The notes under the pieces: generated by a model
The model's database searches: none
Told to the model about the DNA's origin: nothing
The model's input: only the letters and a program-made list of their open reading frames with translations
Made by a program: the position numbers and the translations under genes
NCBI GenBank assembly: GCA_008012315.1
Contig: SSEL01000026.1
Span: forward strand, 1-60,529
Reading direction: 5' to 3'
Length of the DNA: 60,529 nucleotides
Source: Rhodospirillaceae bacterium
Lineage (GTDB): Bacteria; Pseudomonadota; Alphaproteobacteria; Dongiales; Dongiaceae
Shown here: piece by piece, positions 35,740 to 46,590 of the stretch
Numbering within the stretch: position 1 is the first letter of the stretch
How the letters are laid out: each line of letters starts with the position of its first letter

Positions 35740-35892
35740 TTATGAGGTTTCCCGGGGTCTCGGCCGGTCCTTTCTTGTAGAATAGGCTTGCCCGATGGTC
35801 CGGGGATATTCAAACGAAACCACAAGACGGGGATCCCCGTGGCGCTTCATCGGGAAGGCTGCGTTGGGGTCTGCTGAACTGAAGAGGATGAC

Positions 35893-37833
<1,941 letters not shown>

Positions 37834-37876
37834 GGAGCGGCGACATGCCAGGGCATCTGCTGACATAACATCCGGA

Positions 37877-37916
37877 TGGCCCCTCGATCTGCCCTGACCG
37901 GGCTGGCGAGGGGCCA
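37877..37916 (+). terminator. Hairpin between dnaK and dnaJ
   Basis: TGGCCCCTCG (37877-37886) pairs with CGAGGGGCCA (37907-37916), with an inner GCCC/GGGC pairing. Only CTGTTGTTG follows, so it may be a partial terminator that makes dnaJ less abundant than dnaK. Confidence 0.5.
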
Positions 37917-38026
37917 CTGTTGTTGCAGCGGGCTTGTTTGTGCCAAGGCGGCCCGGCGGGGAATCAATCTTTCGTCCACACTTTCATGGGACGATGAGCA
38001 ACTGAATTTCGTGAATTTTTGAGCCG

Positions 38027-39187
38027 ATGTCGAAGCAAGACTATTACGATCTTCTGGGCGTGGAGAAATCCGCCTCAGCCGATGATCTGAAAAAGGCCTA
38101 TCGCAAGATGGCCATGCAGTACCATCCGGACCGCAATCCGGGTGACAAATCGGCCGAGCAGAAGTTCAAGGAAGTGAGCGAAGCCTATGACGTCCTGAAG
38201 GACGATCAGAAGCGCGCGGCTTATGACCGTTTCGGTCATGCCGCTTTCGAAAATGGCGGCGGCGGGGGCGGCGGCAATCCCTTCGGCAATGGCGCCGGCT
38301 TCGACTTCACCGGCTCCGGTTTCGCCGACATCTTCGATGAGATGTTTGGCGAGTTCATGGGCGGCCGGCGCGGTGGCGGCGGCCAGGCGCGGGGCCGTGG
38401 CGGCGATCTCCGCTACAATATGGAAGTCAGCCTGGAAGATGCCTTTCACGGCAAGCAGGCGACGATCCGGGTGCCGACCTCGATCCAATGCGATGCCTGC
38501 CAGGGCACCGGCGGTGAAAAAGGCGCGCAGCCGGTCACCTGCCCGACCTGCCACGGCCATGGCCGAGTACGGGCGACCCAGGGCTTCTTCACGATTGAAC
38601 GCACCTGTGCGGCCTGCGGCGGCGGCGGCAAGGTGATTGAAAAGGCCTGCAAGAGCTGCCATGGCCAGGGCCGCATCGCCAAGGAAAAGACCCTCCAGGT
38701 ATCGATCCCAGCCGGTGTCGAGGACGGCACCCGCATCCGCCTAGCGGGCGAAGGCGAAGCCGGCATGCGCGGCGCGCCGGCGGGCGATCTCTATATCTTC
38801 CTTACCGTCAAACCCCATCGACTGTTCCAGCGCGATGGCGCCGATATCTATTGCCGGGTGCCGATCCCCATGACCACGGCGGCGCTGGGCGGACAGATCG
38901 AGATTCCGACGGTGGATGGCGGCCGGGCCAAGGTGAGTATCCCGTCCGGCGCCCAGAACGGCCAGCAGTTCCGGCTCAAGGGCAAGGGCATGTCAGTGCT
39001 GCGCTCCCCCAGCCGCGGCGATATGTATGCCGAAATCGTGGTCGAGACGCCGGTTCATCTCACCAAGAAGCAGAAGGAACTGCTGGAGCAATTCGTTGCC
39101 GAAAGCGAGAAATCCGGCAAGCAGTCGCCGGAATCGGATGGCTTCTTCGCGCGGGTGAAGGAATTCTTCGAGGCCAGCCGCGACTAA
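38027..39187 (+). CDS. dnaJ: Chaperone protein DnaJ
   Basis: 386 residues. The J domain (1-70) has the HPD motif in [11 protein letters not shown], then a Gly/Phe-rich linker (about 78-135), then the zinc domain with four CxxCxGxG repeats ([32 protein letters not shown]) and the C-terminal substrate domains. It stimulates DnaK ATP hydrolysis and delivers substrate. The start follows GAATTTTTGAGCCG without a strong ribosome site. Located directly after dnaK with a hairpin between them. Confidence 0.97.
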   Translation: MSKQDYYDLLGVEKSASADDLKKAYRKMAMQYHPDRNPGDKSAEQKFKEVSEAYDVLKDDQKRAAYDRFGHAAFENGGGGGGGNPFGNGAGFDFTGSGFADIFDEMFGEFMGGRRGGGGQARGRGGDLRYNMEVSLEDAFHGKQATIRVPTSIQCDACQGTGGEKGAQPVTCPTCHGHGRVRATQGFFTIERTCAACGGGGKVIEKACKSCHGQGRIAKEKTLQVSIPAGVEDGTRIRLAGEGEAGMRGAPAGDLYIFLTVKPHRLFQRDGADIYCRVPIPMTTAALGGQIEIPTVDGGRAKVSIPSGAQNGQQFRLKGKGMSVLRSPSRGDMYAEIVVETPVHLTKKQKELLEQFVAESEKSGKQSPESDGFFARVKEFFEASRD

Positions 39188-39227
39188 CCGCGTCTATCTA
39201 TCATTGGTCCAGCTGGCGCCGCTCCGG

Positions 39228-39980
39228 CTATCGGCGGTCCAGGTCGAGCTGATCCAGCGTCCTGCGCAGGCTCGCATGCAATAGCTCCTCGATCTTCGCC
39301 TGAAATTCCTGCCGTTGCGACGCCCTCCAGGCGGTGATCGGCTTCGGCCAGACCGATTTATCCAGTTCCGCGTAAGGGCCATCGACCCTGGCCAATTGGT
39401 ACCAGCCATTGCCCAAGGGCTCGGCATGGATGTCTTCGACCGTCTCCCCGCTATGGCCATCGATCAAGAAAGCGTGATAGAGCGCGATGGCGGTCGGTTC
39501 GCTGTCGAGGCGCAGGAGGCCGATGCCGTGGGGATCGAGGGCGCCCAGCGGCACCGAAGCCTCGACCAGCACGAGATACAGATCGAGATCCTTGGGCTGC
39601 ACGGCGGCGCGAATGATCGGCGCCAAAGCGGGCCGCTTGCGATCCAGCAAGCCGCCGCGCGCCACCGGGCCACCCAGCGCGCCGGCGCTGAAGGCTTGGC
39701 GGTCGTATCTGACGGGCTGAACGTCATAGCCTCGTTTCCGCAGCAGGTGCTCCGCCTGGGATGTCACCGTTTCATCGATCCGCCAGTCGTCCAGGGGGAA
39801 CTGAAAACTGCTCTTTTCCCAGCCGAGTTCGTTGACCTGGGCAAGATTGATGCGCTCGCTCAAGGCGCTGATGACGCCGATGGTCGGGACCGGGGGCGGC
39901 GCCTCTTCATCTTCGGACCAGGGCCAAAGCGAACAGCCGGTCAGCAACAGGCAGACGATAAGCGCGCTAAGCCGTTTCAT
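39228..39980 (-). CDS. Putative outer-membrane lipoprotein of unknown function
   Basis: 250 residues from ATG 39980: MKRLSALIVCLLLTGCSLWP gives a lipoprotein signal with lipobox LLTGC; the frame is open to 40028 but the extra codons only lengthen the n-region. The mature protein starts acidic and proline-rich (EDEEAPPPVPT). I recognise no domain; LYLVLVEASVPLGALDPHGI and VEDIHAEPLGNGWYQLARVD read as beta-strand-rich. Asp at +2 is absent (Ser instead), so outer-membrane sorting is expected if E. coli rules hold. It converges on dnaJ. Confidence 0.75.
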   Translation of the reverse strand: MKRLSALIVCLLLTGCSLWPWSEDEEAPPPVPTIGVISALSERINLAQVNELGWEKSSFQFPLDDWRIDETVTSQAEHLLRKRGYDVQPVRYDRQAFSAGALGGPVARGGLLDRKRPALAPIIRAAVQPKDLDLYLVLVEASVPLGALDPHGIGLLRLDSEPTAIALYHAFLIDGHSGETVEDIHAEPLGNGWYQLARVDGPYAELDKSVWPKPITAWRASQRQEFQAKIEELLHASLRRTLDQLDLDRR

Positions 39981-40351
39981 CGTATATGTCACGCAGTGCC
40001 CCATGGCGCAGTTTCTCTGATGGTACAACGCCTTGACGGTGCCGTTTCCTGACCGCGCTTTCTCCCCGACCGCAGCTTAGAGGGCGATCGTCTGTGATGG
40101 AAGCATCCCGCTTCCATCACAGACGATCGCCAAGCGGTTCCGTCTAAGAGGATCCGGCTCTAGCGGCGGGCGGGGGACCGCAAGCCGTCCCGCCACACTT
40201 CAAGCGGGCACCGGGATACCAGCTCAGACGGCACTACAGCCATCTCCGGCAAGGGTATAAAAGAGGGGGGCTTTCAGCGCCCTGACCCCAACCGCCTGTT
40301 GCCCAATCGGCCCGAAGTCGATTAGATACGCAAAATGATTTCGGGGGATGT
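39981..40351. other. Upstream region of dapB, holding a TAGAG repeat
   Basis: 371 bases between the divergent lipoprotein and dapB starts. Apart from the repeat at 40078-40163 there is no open frame of note. Promoters for both genes must lie here, but I see no convincing -35/-10 pair; TTGCCC with TTAGAT 17 bases later (about 40 bases before dapB) is only weak. Confidence 0.5.
40078..40163. repeat. TAGAG-type palindromic intergenic repeat, copy 2
   Basis: A perfect 21-base stem, GCGATCGTCTGTGATGGAAGC (40084-40104), minus the last base given here as 20, pairs with 40110-40130 around ATCCC. The element opens TAGAGGGCGATCG and closes GCCAAGCGGTTCCGTCTAAG, GGATCCGGCTCTA, which is nearly the reverse complement of the start of copy 4 at 49615. 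It is bounded by TAGAG in both directions and does not touch a stop codon. Confidence 0.8.
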
Positions 40352-41536
40352 ATGGCAACGAAGAAAGCATCCAAGCCGCAAAAGGCCCAGCCGGCGGCCA
40401 AATCCAGTCCCAAGAAAGCCGCGCCGAAGGTGGCGCCGAAGCCTGCTAAGCTTTTGAAGGAAAAAGTAAAGGTCAAGCCGGACTCGAGTGTCCCGGTGCG
40501 CGCCGCGGAACGGCTGGCCGCCAAGCCGGCTGCGGCGAAACCGACGGCTGCGAAACCGACGGCGGCTCCGACTCCGGCACCGGCCAAGCCGGCGGCGCCC
40601 AAAATTGCCGCCGCCAAGCCTGTCCCGGCAAGCAAGCCGATCGTGATGCGCCGGCCGAGCAATGGCGCGATCAAAGTGGGTATTGTCGGTTGTGGCGGCC
40701 GTATGGGCCAGATGCTGCTGAAGATGCTGATCAATGCCCCTGGCGTCATGGTGATCGGTGGCACCGAACGGCGCGGCTCGCCGGCTTTGGGCCAGGACCT
40801 GGGCGCGCTGGCCGGCGCCGAGCCGCTGGGCATCTCGGTCACCGAAGATCCGGCGATCCTGTTCGAAACCGCCAATGTGGTGCTGGACTTCACCAACCCC
40901 TCCGCAACCGTGGTGCATGCCGGCTTGGCGGCGAAATGGGGCTGCTGCCACGTGATCGGCACCACCGGCCTGGATTCGGATCAGATCGCCGCGATCAGCC
41001 GGGCGGCGCAACGCACGGCGATTGTCCTCGCATCGAATATGAGCCTCGGCGTCAATCTGCTGGAGCAGATCGTGGAGGAAGTTGCCCGTATCCTCGATGT
41101 CGATTGGGATATCGAAATCGTCGAGATGCATCATCGCCACAAGGTCGATGCCCCGTCCGGGACGGCAGTTGCCCTGGGCGAAGCGGCGGCACGTGGCCGC
41201 AATGTGACGCTGCGCCGGGTTGCGCGCCGCTCCCGCGACGGCCAGGTCGGGCCGCGCCAGCGTGGTGAAATCGGCTTCTCGGCTTTGCGCGGCGGCGATG
41301 TCGTCGGTGATCACACGGTAATTTTCGCGGCGGATGGCGAGCGGGTGGAAATCACCCATAAGGCGTCCAACCGGGAGATCTTTGCCCGTGGCGCGGTGCG
41401 CGCCGTGCTCTGGGTCGCCGGCAAGAAGCCGGGCCTCTACGATATGCGCGATGTGCTGGGCTTCGGTATCAGCGGGGCGGCCACGAATGGCGGCAGCCAC
41501 GGCGGCAATGGGGATTCGAACGGCAATGGCGGCTAG
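40352..41536 (+). CDS. dapB: 4-hydroxy-tetrahydrodipicolinate reductase DapB with histone H1-like tail
   Basis: 394 residues against about 270 in the family. Residues 1-98 are a Lys/Ala/Pro tail (MATKKASKPQKAQPAAKS, repeats AAKPTAAKPTAAP) like histone H1 or AlgP. Residues 108-370 are a complete DapB: VGIVGCGGRMGQ (NADPH site), GTTGLDSDQI, ASNMSLGVNLL, catalytic EMHHRHKVDAPSGTA. The last 20 residues are Gly/Asn/Ser-rich. An ATG at 40646 could start a normal-length enzyme but has no clear ribosome site, whereas the first ATG is preceded by GGGGGATGT. The enzyme makes tetrahydrodipicolinate for lysine and diaminopimelate. The stop TAG begins a repeat. Confidence 0.93.
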   Translation: MATKKASKPQKAQPAAKSSPKKAAPKVAPKPAKLLKEKVKVKPDSSVPVRAAERLAAKPAAAKPTAAKPTAAPTPAPAKPAAPKIAAAKPVPASKPIVMRRPSNGAIKVGIVGCGGRMGQMLLKMLINAPGVMVIGGTERRGSPALGQDLGALAGAEPLGISVTEDPAILFETANVVLDFTNPSATVVHAGLAAKWGCCHVIGTTGLDSDQIAAISRAAQRTAIVLASNMSLGVNLLEQIVEEVARILDVDWDIEIVEMHHRHKVDAPSGTAVALGEAAARGRNVTLRRVARRSRDGQVGPRQRGEIGFSALRGGDVVGDHTVIFAADGERVEITHKASNREIFARGAVRAVLWVAGKKPGLYDMRDVLGFGISGAATNGGSHGGNGDSNGNGG

Positions 41537-41575
41537 AGTGCGATCGCACTCTACACCTTATCGATCCGGCTCTAA
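41534..41575 (+). repeat. TAGAG-type palindromic intergenic repeat, copy 3 (short)
   Basis: A perfect 20-base palindrome, TAGAGTGCGATCGCACTCTA (41534-41553), starts on the TAG stop codon of dapB. It is followed by CGATCCGGCTCTA, the reversed end found in copies 2 and 4. No inner stem is present, so it looks like a minimal or collapsed form of the element. Confidence 0.75.
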
Positions 41576-41618
41576 GCGCCATTGCCGATCCTCACGATCG
41601 CGCGTTTAACAATTGCTT

Positions 41619-42620
41619 TTAACTGCTGCGCCCGACGTTACGCCGCCAGGAAGCCGGTGCGGTCAGAAAGCGCGTCGCCGCCAGGCCGCCCAGAATCATG
41701 AGCAGGGCCACCAGGGCATTCCAGCCGGGCTTTTCGCCGAGCCAGAAAAAGCCCCAGCCGATGCCCATCACCGGCACGAGATAATTGTTGAAGGCGGCGA
41801 AGCCGACGCCGACCCGCCGCATAATCAAGAAGAACAGCAAATTACCGAAAGCGGTGGAGACCATGCCCAGCCAGAGGATCACCAGGATGGCGGGGCGGGT
41901 ATGGTGGATCTCCCACGGCCTGTCATGCACCAGCCAGACCGGCAGCAAGCTCACAAAGCCCATCAGCAGGATAGTGCCGACGGTCATTTCCGGCCCCATC
42001 GACGGCAGACGGCGGGTATTCACGCCATAGACCGAATAGCTGATGGTTGCGCCAAGGATCGCCAGCTGGCCGAGCACCGACTGGCCGATGCCCTTCAAGG
42101 CATCGACACCGACCAGAACGACCACGCCGACCAGCGCTATGCCAACGCCCACGCTTTTGCCAAACGTCAGTTTCTCATCCGACGTCATCAAATGCGCTAG
42201 CACGACGACGAAGATCGGGATGACCGCCATCAGGATCGCCGCCAGATTCGACGGCGTGTATTGCTCGCCCCATGCGATTAGAAAGAAAGGCAGGGAATTG
42301 CCGACGATGCCGAGGAAGATCAGCCGGCGCCAAAGCCCGCCACCGCGCGGCCAGGCTTGGCCCTTGGCACAAGCCAGGCTGCAGAGAACCACAGCGCCGA
42401 TGGCGATGCGATAGGTCGCCAGCGACATCGGCGGCAGGCCTTCATCGACTGCGATCTTGATGGCGAGAAATGACGACCCCCACAGAAAGGCGAGAAAGCA
42501 GAGCAAAGCGAAATCGGCAAATTGCGGATGCCGGATCGCCGCCGGCTGGGTTCCGCCTGTCGCCAGTGCCTTCTGTGGTTCGGTTGCGGTGCTCGGGTTT
42601 GCGTCATTGGCGATGGACAT
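41619..42620 (-). CDS. DMT-superfamily (EamA) transporter
   Basis: 333 residues with ten predicted membrane helices in two EamA repeats, after a cytoplasmic tail of about 35 residues. ALLCFLAFLWGSSFLAIKIA and YRIAIGAVVLCSLACAKGQA open the first repeat; LGATISYSVYGVNTRRLPSM and NLLFFLIMRRVGVGFAAFNN are in the second. These features fit the RhaT/YdcZ-like exporters of amino acids and metabolites; the cargo is unknown. It is not closely like the carrier at 17390. It converges on dapB across copy 3 of the repeat. Confidence 0.88.
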   Translation of the reverse strand: MSIANDANPSTATEPQKALATGGTQPAAIRHPQFADFALLCFLAFLWGSSFLAIKIAVDEGLPPMSLATYRIAIGAVVLCSLACAKGQAWPRGGGLWRRLIFLGIVGNSLPFFLIAWGEQYTPSNLAAILMAVIPIFVVVLAHLMTSDEKLTFGKSVGVGIALVGVVVLVGVDALKGIGQSVLGQLAILGATISYSVYGVNTRRLPSMGPEMTVGTILLMGFVSLLPVWLVHDRPWEIHHTRPAILVILWLGMVSTAFGNLLFFLIMRRVGVGFAAFNNYLVPVMGIGWGFFWLGEKPGWNALVALLMILGGLAATRFLTAPASWRRNVGRSS

Positions 42621-42669
42621 CGGCCGGGTTCGGCTTTCTGGTGATGAGGGGATCGGTGCGTTGGGGATT

Positions 42670-43227
42670 TCAGGCCGTGCGCCAGCGCGTCAGGACATGG
42701 CGCAGCTCACCGGCGATGTCGCGGCGCTCCTGGGGACTGAGAAAGGTGCCGATCTGCAATTGCTTGCCATGGGACCGCAGATAAAGAGCATTATCCGGCT
42801 CGTCCGGCCGGTCGAGGATGACCTGCAGCCAATAGGGTTGGAACCGGTAGCGCTGAACCTCGCCTTTCGGTGAGATTGTCTCGACGGTGAAGCGGTCGTC
42901 ATAAAGCCGCAGCCTTTCGGCCTGGCGGTCGCCGTTCAGGTGTTTGCGGAAGAGATAGATGAAGAGCAACCATTCGGTGCCGCAAAAGCCGAAGATCGGC
43001 CAGGCGCCCATCAGCAGGAAGGCGATGCCATAGACGAACCCGACGATGCCGGTAACGGAAATCAGAATGACGAAGCCCCGGGGCGACAGGCTGCGATGGG
43101 GATAGAGGACGGCTTCGAAGACCGGATGACCGCTCCGGTCCCTGGTCCCCGACGCAACGCCGCCGCTTTGAATCCCCTCATCGGAAGACAGGTCGCCGGC
43201 AGAAGGATGTCGCTTCTGGTCGTTCAT
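42670..43227 (-). CDS. DUF2244 family membrane protein
   Basis: 185 residues from ATG 43227. After about 45 polar residues come SPRGFVILISVTGIVGFVYG and AWPIFGFCGTEWLLFIYLF, two adjacent membrane helices, then a cytoplasmic beta domain (LYDDRFTVETISPKGEVQRY and LYLRSHGKQLQIGTFLSPQE, ending RWRTA). This is the DUF2244 layout, which is common in alphaproteobacteria and often near nth. Function is unknown. It is divergent from nth, with 147 bases between the starts. Confidence 0.87.
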   Translation of the reverse strand: MNDQKRHPSAGDLSSDEGIQSGGVASGTRDRSGHPVFEAVLYPHRSLSPRGFVILISVTGIVGFVYGIAFLLMGAWPIFGFCGTEWLLFIYLFRKHLNGDRQAERLRLYDDRFTVETISPKGEVQRYRFQPYWLQVILDRPDEPDNALYLRSHGKQLQIGTFLSPQERRDIAGELRHVLTRWRTA

Positions 43228-43374
43228 GAGGAGGAAGTATAGACTCCTGTGCCGATGGGTAGAAGCTGCGGCGGACGCCAGATGGGGTTGCAGGCCGGGC
43301 ATATGCCATTGCCCGGAGGCTGGCGGCCGACAAGCGCGTTGCCGACAGCTTGCCGGTGACCGAATGGGGATTAG

Positions 43375-44019
43375 ATGCTGAAAAAAGACCAGATCGAGGC
43401 GTTTTTCGCGCGCCTCGCCGCCGCCAATCCGGAACCGAAGGGTGAGCTAAACTATATCAACCCCTATACCCTGCTAGTTGCGGTCGCGCTCTCCGCCCAG
43501 GCGACCGATGTTTCGGTCAACAAGGCGACGGAGCACCTTTTTAAAGTCGCCGACACACCGCAGAAAATGCTGAAGCTCGGCGAAGCGAAGCTGAAGGGCT
43601 ATATCAAGACCATCGGCCTTTTCAACACCAAGGCGAAGAACGTCATCCGCCTGTCGGAAATGCTGATTGAAAAATATGGCGGCAAGGTGCCCGAGGATCG
43701 GGACGCGTTGCAGGAATTACCCGGCGTCGGCCGGAAAACCGCAAATGTGGTGTTGAACATCGCCTTCGGCCATCCGACCATCGCGGTCGACACGCATCTC
43801 TTCCGGGTCTGCAACCGGACGGGCCTGGCGCCCGGCAAGACGCCGCTGGCGGTCGAACTCGGCCTGGAGAAGAAGGTACCTGCCAAATATATGCGTCATG
43901 CGCATCATTGGCTGATCCTGCATGGCCGCTATATCTGCAAGGCGCGCAAGCCGGATTGTTCGATCTGCGTGGTGCGCGAGATCTGCCAGTTCAAAGGCAA
44001 GACGCTGATCGAGGGATAA
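43375..44019 (+). CDS. nth: Endonuclease III
   Basis: Base-excision-repair glycosylase and AP lyase for oxidised pyrimidines. 214 residues. The helix-hairpin-helix LPGVGRKTANVVLNIAF carries catalytic Lys121, and Asp139 lies in AVDTHLFRVCNRTG, each one position off the E. coli numbering. The 4Fe-4S cysteines follow C-x6-C-x2-C-x5-C in CKARKPDCSICVVREIC. The dapB-nth neighbourhood fits Rhodospirillales and relatives. No terminator is visible after it. Confidence 0.96.
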   Translation: MLKKDQIEAFFARLAAANPEPKGELNYINPYTLLVAVALSAQATDVSVNKATEHLFKVADTPQKMLKLGEAKLKGYIKTIGLFNTKAKNVIRLSEMLIEKYGGKVPEDRDALQELPGVGRKTANVVLNIAFGHPTIAVDTHLFRVCNRTGLAPGKTPLAVELGLEKKVPAKYMRHAHHWLILHGRYICKARKPDCSICVVREICQFKGKTLIEG

Positions 44020-44109
44020 ATAAAGCGCTTGGTGTCGATACGCACCTGGCGTCGTATGTTGCCGAAGGCTGTGTGTACCGGGGCGAGGCGTGTTGCCGGG
44101 CGGGCTACG

Positions 44110-44637
44110 TTACTGGCTGGCGTCGGCGGTTTTCTCGACGTTCGCCGTTTTCACCGCGGCGGCGCCGGCGCTGAGCAGGGAATGCACGCAGCGATCGGCC
44201 CGCTCGGCCTGGGCCATGCGGTCACGGGCCTCGACATAAGCGACCTGCATGCCGCCGCCGGTCTGGTAGAGATAGAAATCGAGCACGCAATCCCGGCTGC
44301 TGTATTGCCAGATCTCGGCGGGGTCATCCTTGCGGATATGAGTGGGCGTGCCGAGGGCGGCGGAAACGTCGCGATCCGCCAGCCCGACCAGATCTTTTCC
44401 GGATTTGTTGAGCCAACCGGCCTTGGCGGCAGGCGCTGTCGTGTCGGTTTTCGCCGCTGTCGATGTCTCGGATGTCGCCGCTTTGGCTGTCGTCGCGGCA
44501 CCGACCGGCGCGGTCGGGGTCTGGCAGGCGGCCAAGAGCAGAGTGCCCAGACACAACGCCAACATGGTCGTCACGGTCCGCCGTGGCGATGAACCTTGCC
44601 CAACAATGCTGCGACAGGTGCAGAAGCCACCCATCAC
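44110..44637 (-). CDS. Small putative lipoprotein, possibly BamE/SmpA-like
   Basis: 175 residues from a double ATG preceded by AAGGGGGC. A basic n-region (SSPRRTVTT) and LALCLGTLLLAACQTP give a lipoprotein signal with lipobox LLAAC. The Ala/Thr linker (about residues 40-75) leads to DLVGLADRDVSAALGTPTHI and IWQYSSRDCVLDFYLYQ. This hydrophobic-then-strand pattern resembles the BamE/SmpA fold, but the match is by eye and weak. The two conserved cysteines in the mature part (DCVLDFY, DRCVHS) could form a disulfide. It converges on nth. Confidence 0.7.
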   Translation of the reverse strand: MMGGFCTCRSIVGQGSSPRRTVTTMLALCLGTLLLAACQTPTAPVGAATTAKAATSETSTAAKTDTTAPAAKAGWLNKSGKDLVGLADRDVSAALGTPTHIRKDDPAEIWQYSSRDCVLDFYLYQTGGGMQVAYVEARDRMAQAERADRCVHSLLSAGAAAVKTANVEKTADASQ

Positions 44638-44869
44638 ATGCCCCCTTTATGGTCCGGTTGCCGGACCTGATCCCGATTGACGACACGGCACATCGTTCGC
44701 CGACCTGCCGCATCTCTTCACGCCGGCAAGAATAGCCTGCGCTTTACTAAAGGATGGTTACCACCGGTTGATATCGGCAACGAATTCGCCATTCATCGCC
44801 GTCATCATTGCCCGCAAGGTCACCTTCACCGCGGCGATGCGGCCCCACCCGCTTCGCCGCAGCTTGGCG

Positions 44870-45484
44870 TTAGACCAGCTTGTCGCCGGTGATGCCGGCG
44901 GCGCGGGCCGTTTCCGGCAACGCTTCGACCGTGCCCGACAGGATGCCGCCACGTTCGACTTCCAGCTGGCCGTAATTGACCTTGCCAAGAACCTTGCCGG
45001 TCGACCGCACGGTGAGGCGGCCATTCACCGTCAGCTCGCCATCGAAGCGACCGCTGACATCGGCGGATTCGACATTCGCCGAACCCTTGAACTGGCCGCT
45101 CGGGGCCAATTCGATGCTGCGGCAATCGCTCAACACGGCTTCGACCGTTCCTTCAACAACGAGGCTGTCGCAATTGCGCACTTCGCCGTTGAGGTTGATC
45201 TCGCGGCCGACGATCAGCTTCTTCATCTCACCGGCGCCCTGGCTTCCCGTGGAGGCCGGCGTGCTGCTGGCGGCGGGAGAGCTCGCGGGGCTATCGGCGC
45301 GGCGCGGCGCGAAAGCGCTGAGATCCGGCGGCCGACGGGAGATGTCCGGATTCGAAGCCGGGCGGCTGACACCGCTGGCGGCGGAAGAGGCATCCGGTTT
45401 CAAATAGCTGCTGCGGCCGCTGTCCTGGCCGGTGTCGGTAGTCGGCTGCGTCACGGCGTCTGAGTCCTTTTTCTTGCCAAACAT
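44870..45484 (-). CDS. Bactofilin (polymer-forming cytoskeletal protein)
   Basis: 204 residues. The N-terminal 90 residues are low-complexity, rich in Ser, Ala and Pro and starting MFGKKKDSD; the bactofilin domain covers about 95-190 with the repeated strand pattern LIVGREINLNGEVRNCDSLV, VEGTVEAVLSDC, ANVESADVSGRFDGELTVNG and LEVERGGILSGTVEAL. Bactofilins form non-nucleotide filaments at the inner membrane that place cell-wall enzymes, stalks or chromosome-anchoring proteins. No M23 peptidase partner, which is a common neighbour, is seen here. Confidence 0.92.
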   Translation of the reverse strand: MFGKKKDSDAVTQPTTDTGQDSGRSSYLKPDASSAASGVSRPASNPDISRRPPDLSAFAPRRADSPASSPAASSTPASTGSQGAGEMKKLIVGREINLNGEVRNCDSLVVEGTVEAVLSDCRSIELAPSGQFKGSANVESADVSGRFDGELTVNGRLTVRSTGKVLGKVNYGQLEVERGGILSGTVEALPETARAAGITGDKLV

Positions 45485-45670
45485 ATTCCTAACCTTTTCG
45501 TCCGAGTGTCCCCCCTAGGAACGTCTCCCATTAACCATCCCTGGGAGACTGCCCGTGGTACCTTCAACCTGCGGAAAGGAATCCCCTGGATGATGGCTGA
45601 CACAGGCGGCGGCACCCCGTAACCCGTGCCGCCGACCGGTTCCTCCGACTCGCCGAAGCGACCCCCGGAT

Positions 45671-46339
45671 TCACCGTATACCTCTTTGATTTACCACAGA
45701 TTCAGCTAAATGCACCATAAAAGCGGTGGCAATCACCGGCGCAATGAGGTTGAGGATCGGAATTGTCAGCGTGACCGCGATCAGGATACCGGCCAGGGTG
45801 AAGCGGCCGCGATATCGTCGCAACAGATGATGGGCATCCTGCCGGCTCAACCGGCGGAAGGCGACCATTTCGAAATATTCCCGTCCTAGTAGATATCCGC
45901 CGAGGCCCCAGGAGATCACCGCGTAAAGCGGCGGCACGAATAGGAAGGGAAGGGCGACCAGGTTGATCAGCAGCGACAGCCCCGCCAGTTTCAAGCCGTC
46001 CAGCACCGATGCCAGGATCGGCACTGGCTTGGCGGGCGGCTTGCCGGGATAATACCGGGCTTCCACCGCATCGATGACATCGTCGGAAAACAGGCTGGCG
46101 ATGGTGGCGGCGAAAGCGGGGAAGGTGAACCAGGCGACGACGATGGTCGCGAGTATGCCGCCGAACTGGGCGGCATCACCCCACCAGCCTTGCAGGCCGC
46201 TGAGCCAGCCGACCAGCCACCAGGCCAGCGCCAGGAGCAGGGCGATCGCCAGGATGGCCAACAGCAATGTCAGGGTAATGACGCGTCGGATGGGAGGGTC
46301 GCTAAGCTGCGAGAATGCCTTCACAACGGCGCTGATCAC
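45671..46339 (-). CDS. EI24/CysZ-family membrane protein
   Basis: 222 residues with about four membrane segments (RRVITLTLLLAILAIALLLA, FGGILATIVVAWFTFPAFAA, GLSLLINLVALPFLFVPPLY, FTLAGILIAVTLTIPILNLI). The stretch VEARYYPGKPPAK and the GGYLLGREYFEMVAFRRLSR segment are the EI24/CysZ family pattern. CysZ of enterobacteria supports sulfate uptake; in alphaproteobacteria the role of this family is not clear. It is divergent from the adenosine kinase gene, with a 251-base region between. Confidence 0.85.
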   Translation of the reverse strand: MISAVVKAFSQLSDPPIRRVITLTLLLAILAIALLLALAWWLVGWLSGLQGWWGDAAQFGGILATIVVAWFTFPAFAATIASLFSDDVIDAVEARYYPGKPPAKPVPILASVLDGLKLAGLSLLINLVALPFLFVPPLYAVISWGLGGYLLGREYFEMVAFRRLSRQDAHHLLRRYRGRFTLAGILIAVTLTIPILNLIAPVIATAFMVHLAESVVNQRGIR

Positions 46340-46477
46340 GGATTTTTTCCTTTTATGTCAGTCGGTTGCTAGAATGTAAGGAGCCTGGTCCGAGGGTGCA
46401 ATGGCAAACTGATCAGAAGTTGAAGAAGGCGGCGCGAGCACTGCCGAAATTGCGCGGCGGCCCGGCGAGCGCAAGGC

Positions 46478-46505
46478 TTGTGCCTTGTTTGCACTGCACT
46501 ATACT
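46478..46505 (+). promoter_or_regulatory. Possible promoter of the adenosine kinase gene
   Basis: TATACT (46500-46505) matches the -10 consensus at five of six positions; TTGTGC (46478-46483) stands 16 bases ahead as a weak -35. It lies 86 bases before the start codon. Confidence 0.3.
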
Positions 46506-46590
46506 GCGCCGCCATTATCGGGCCGCGCGTCATGCCGGCAACCGAGGTGTTTTGTTACCCGAGTTTCACGCTACCCGAGGAATATAGTTT

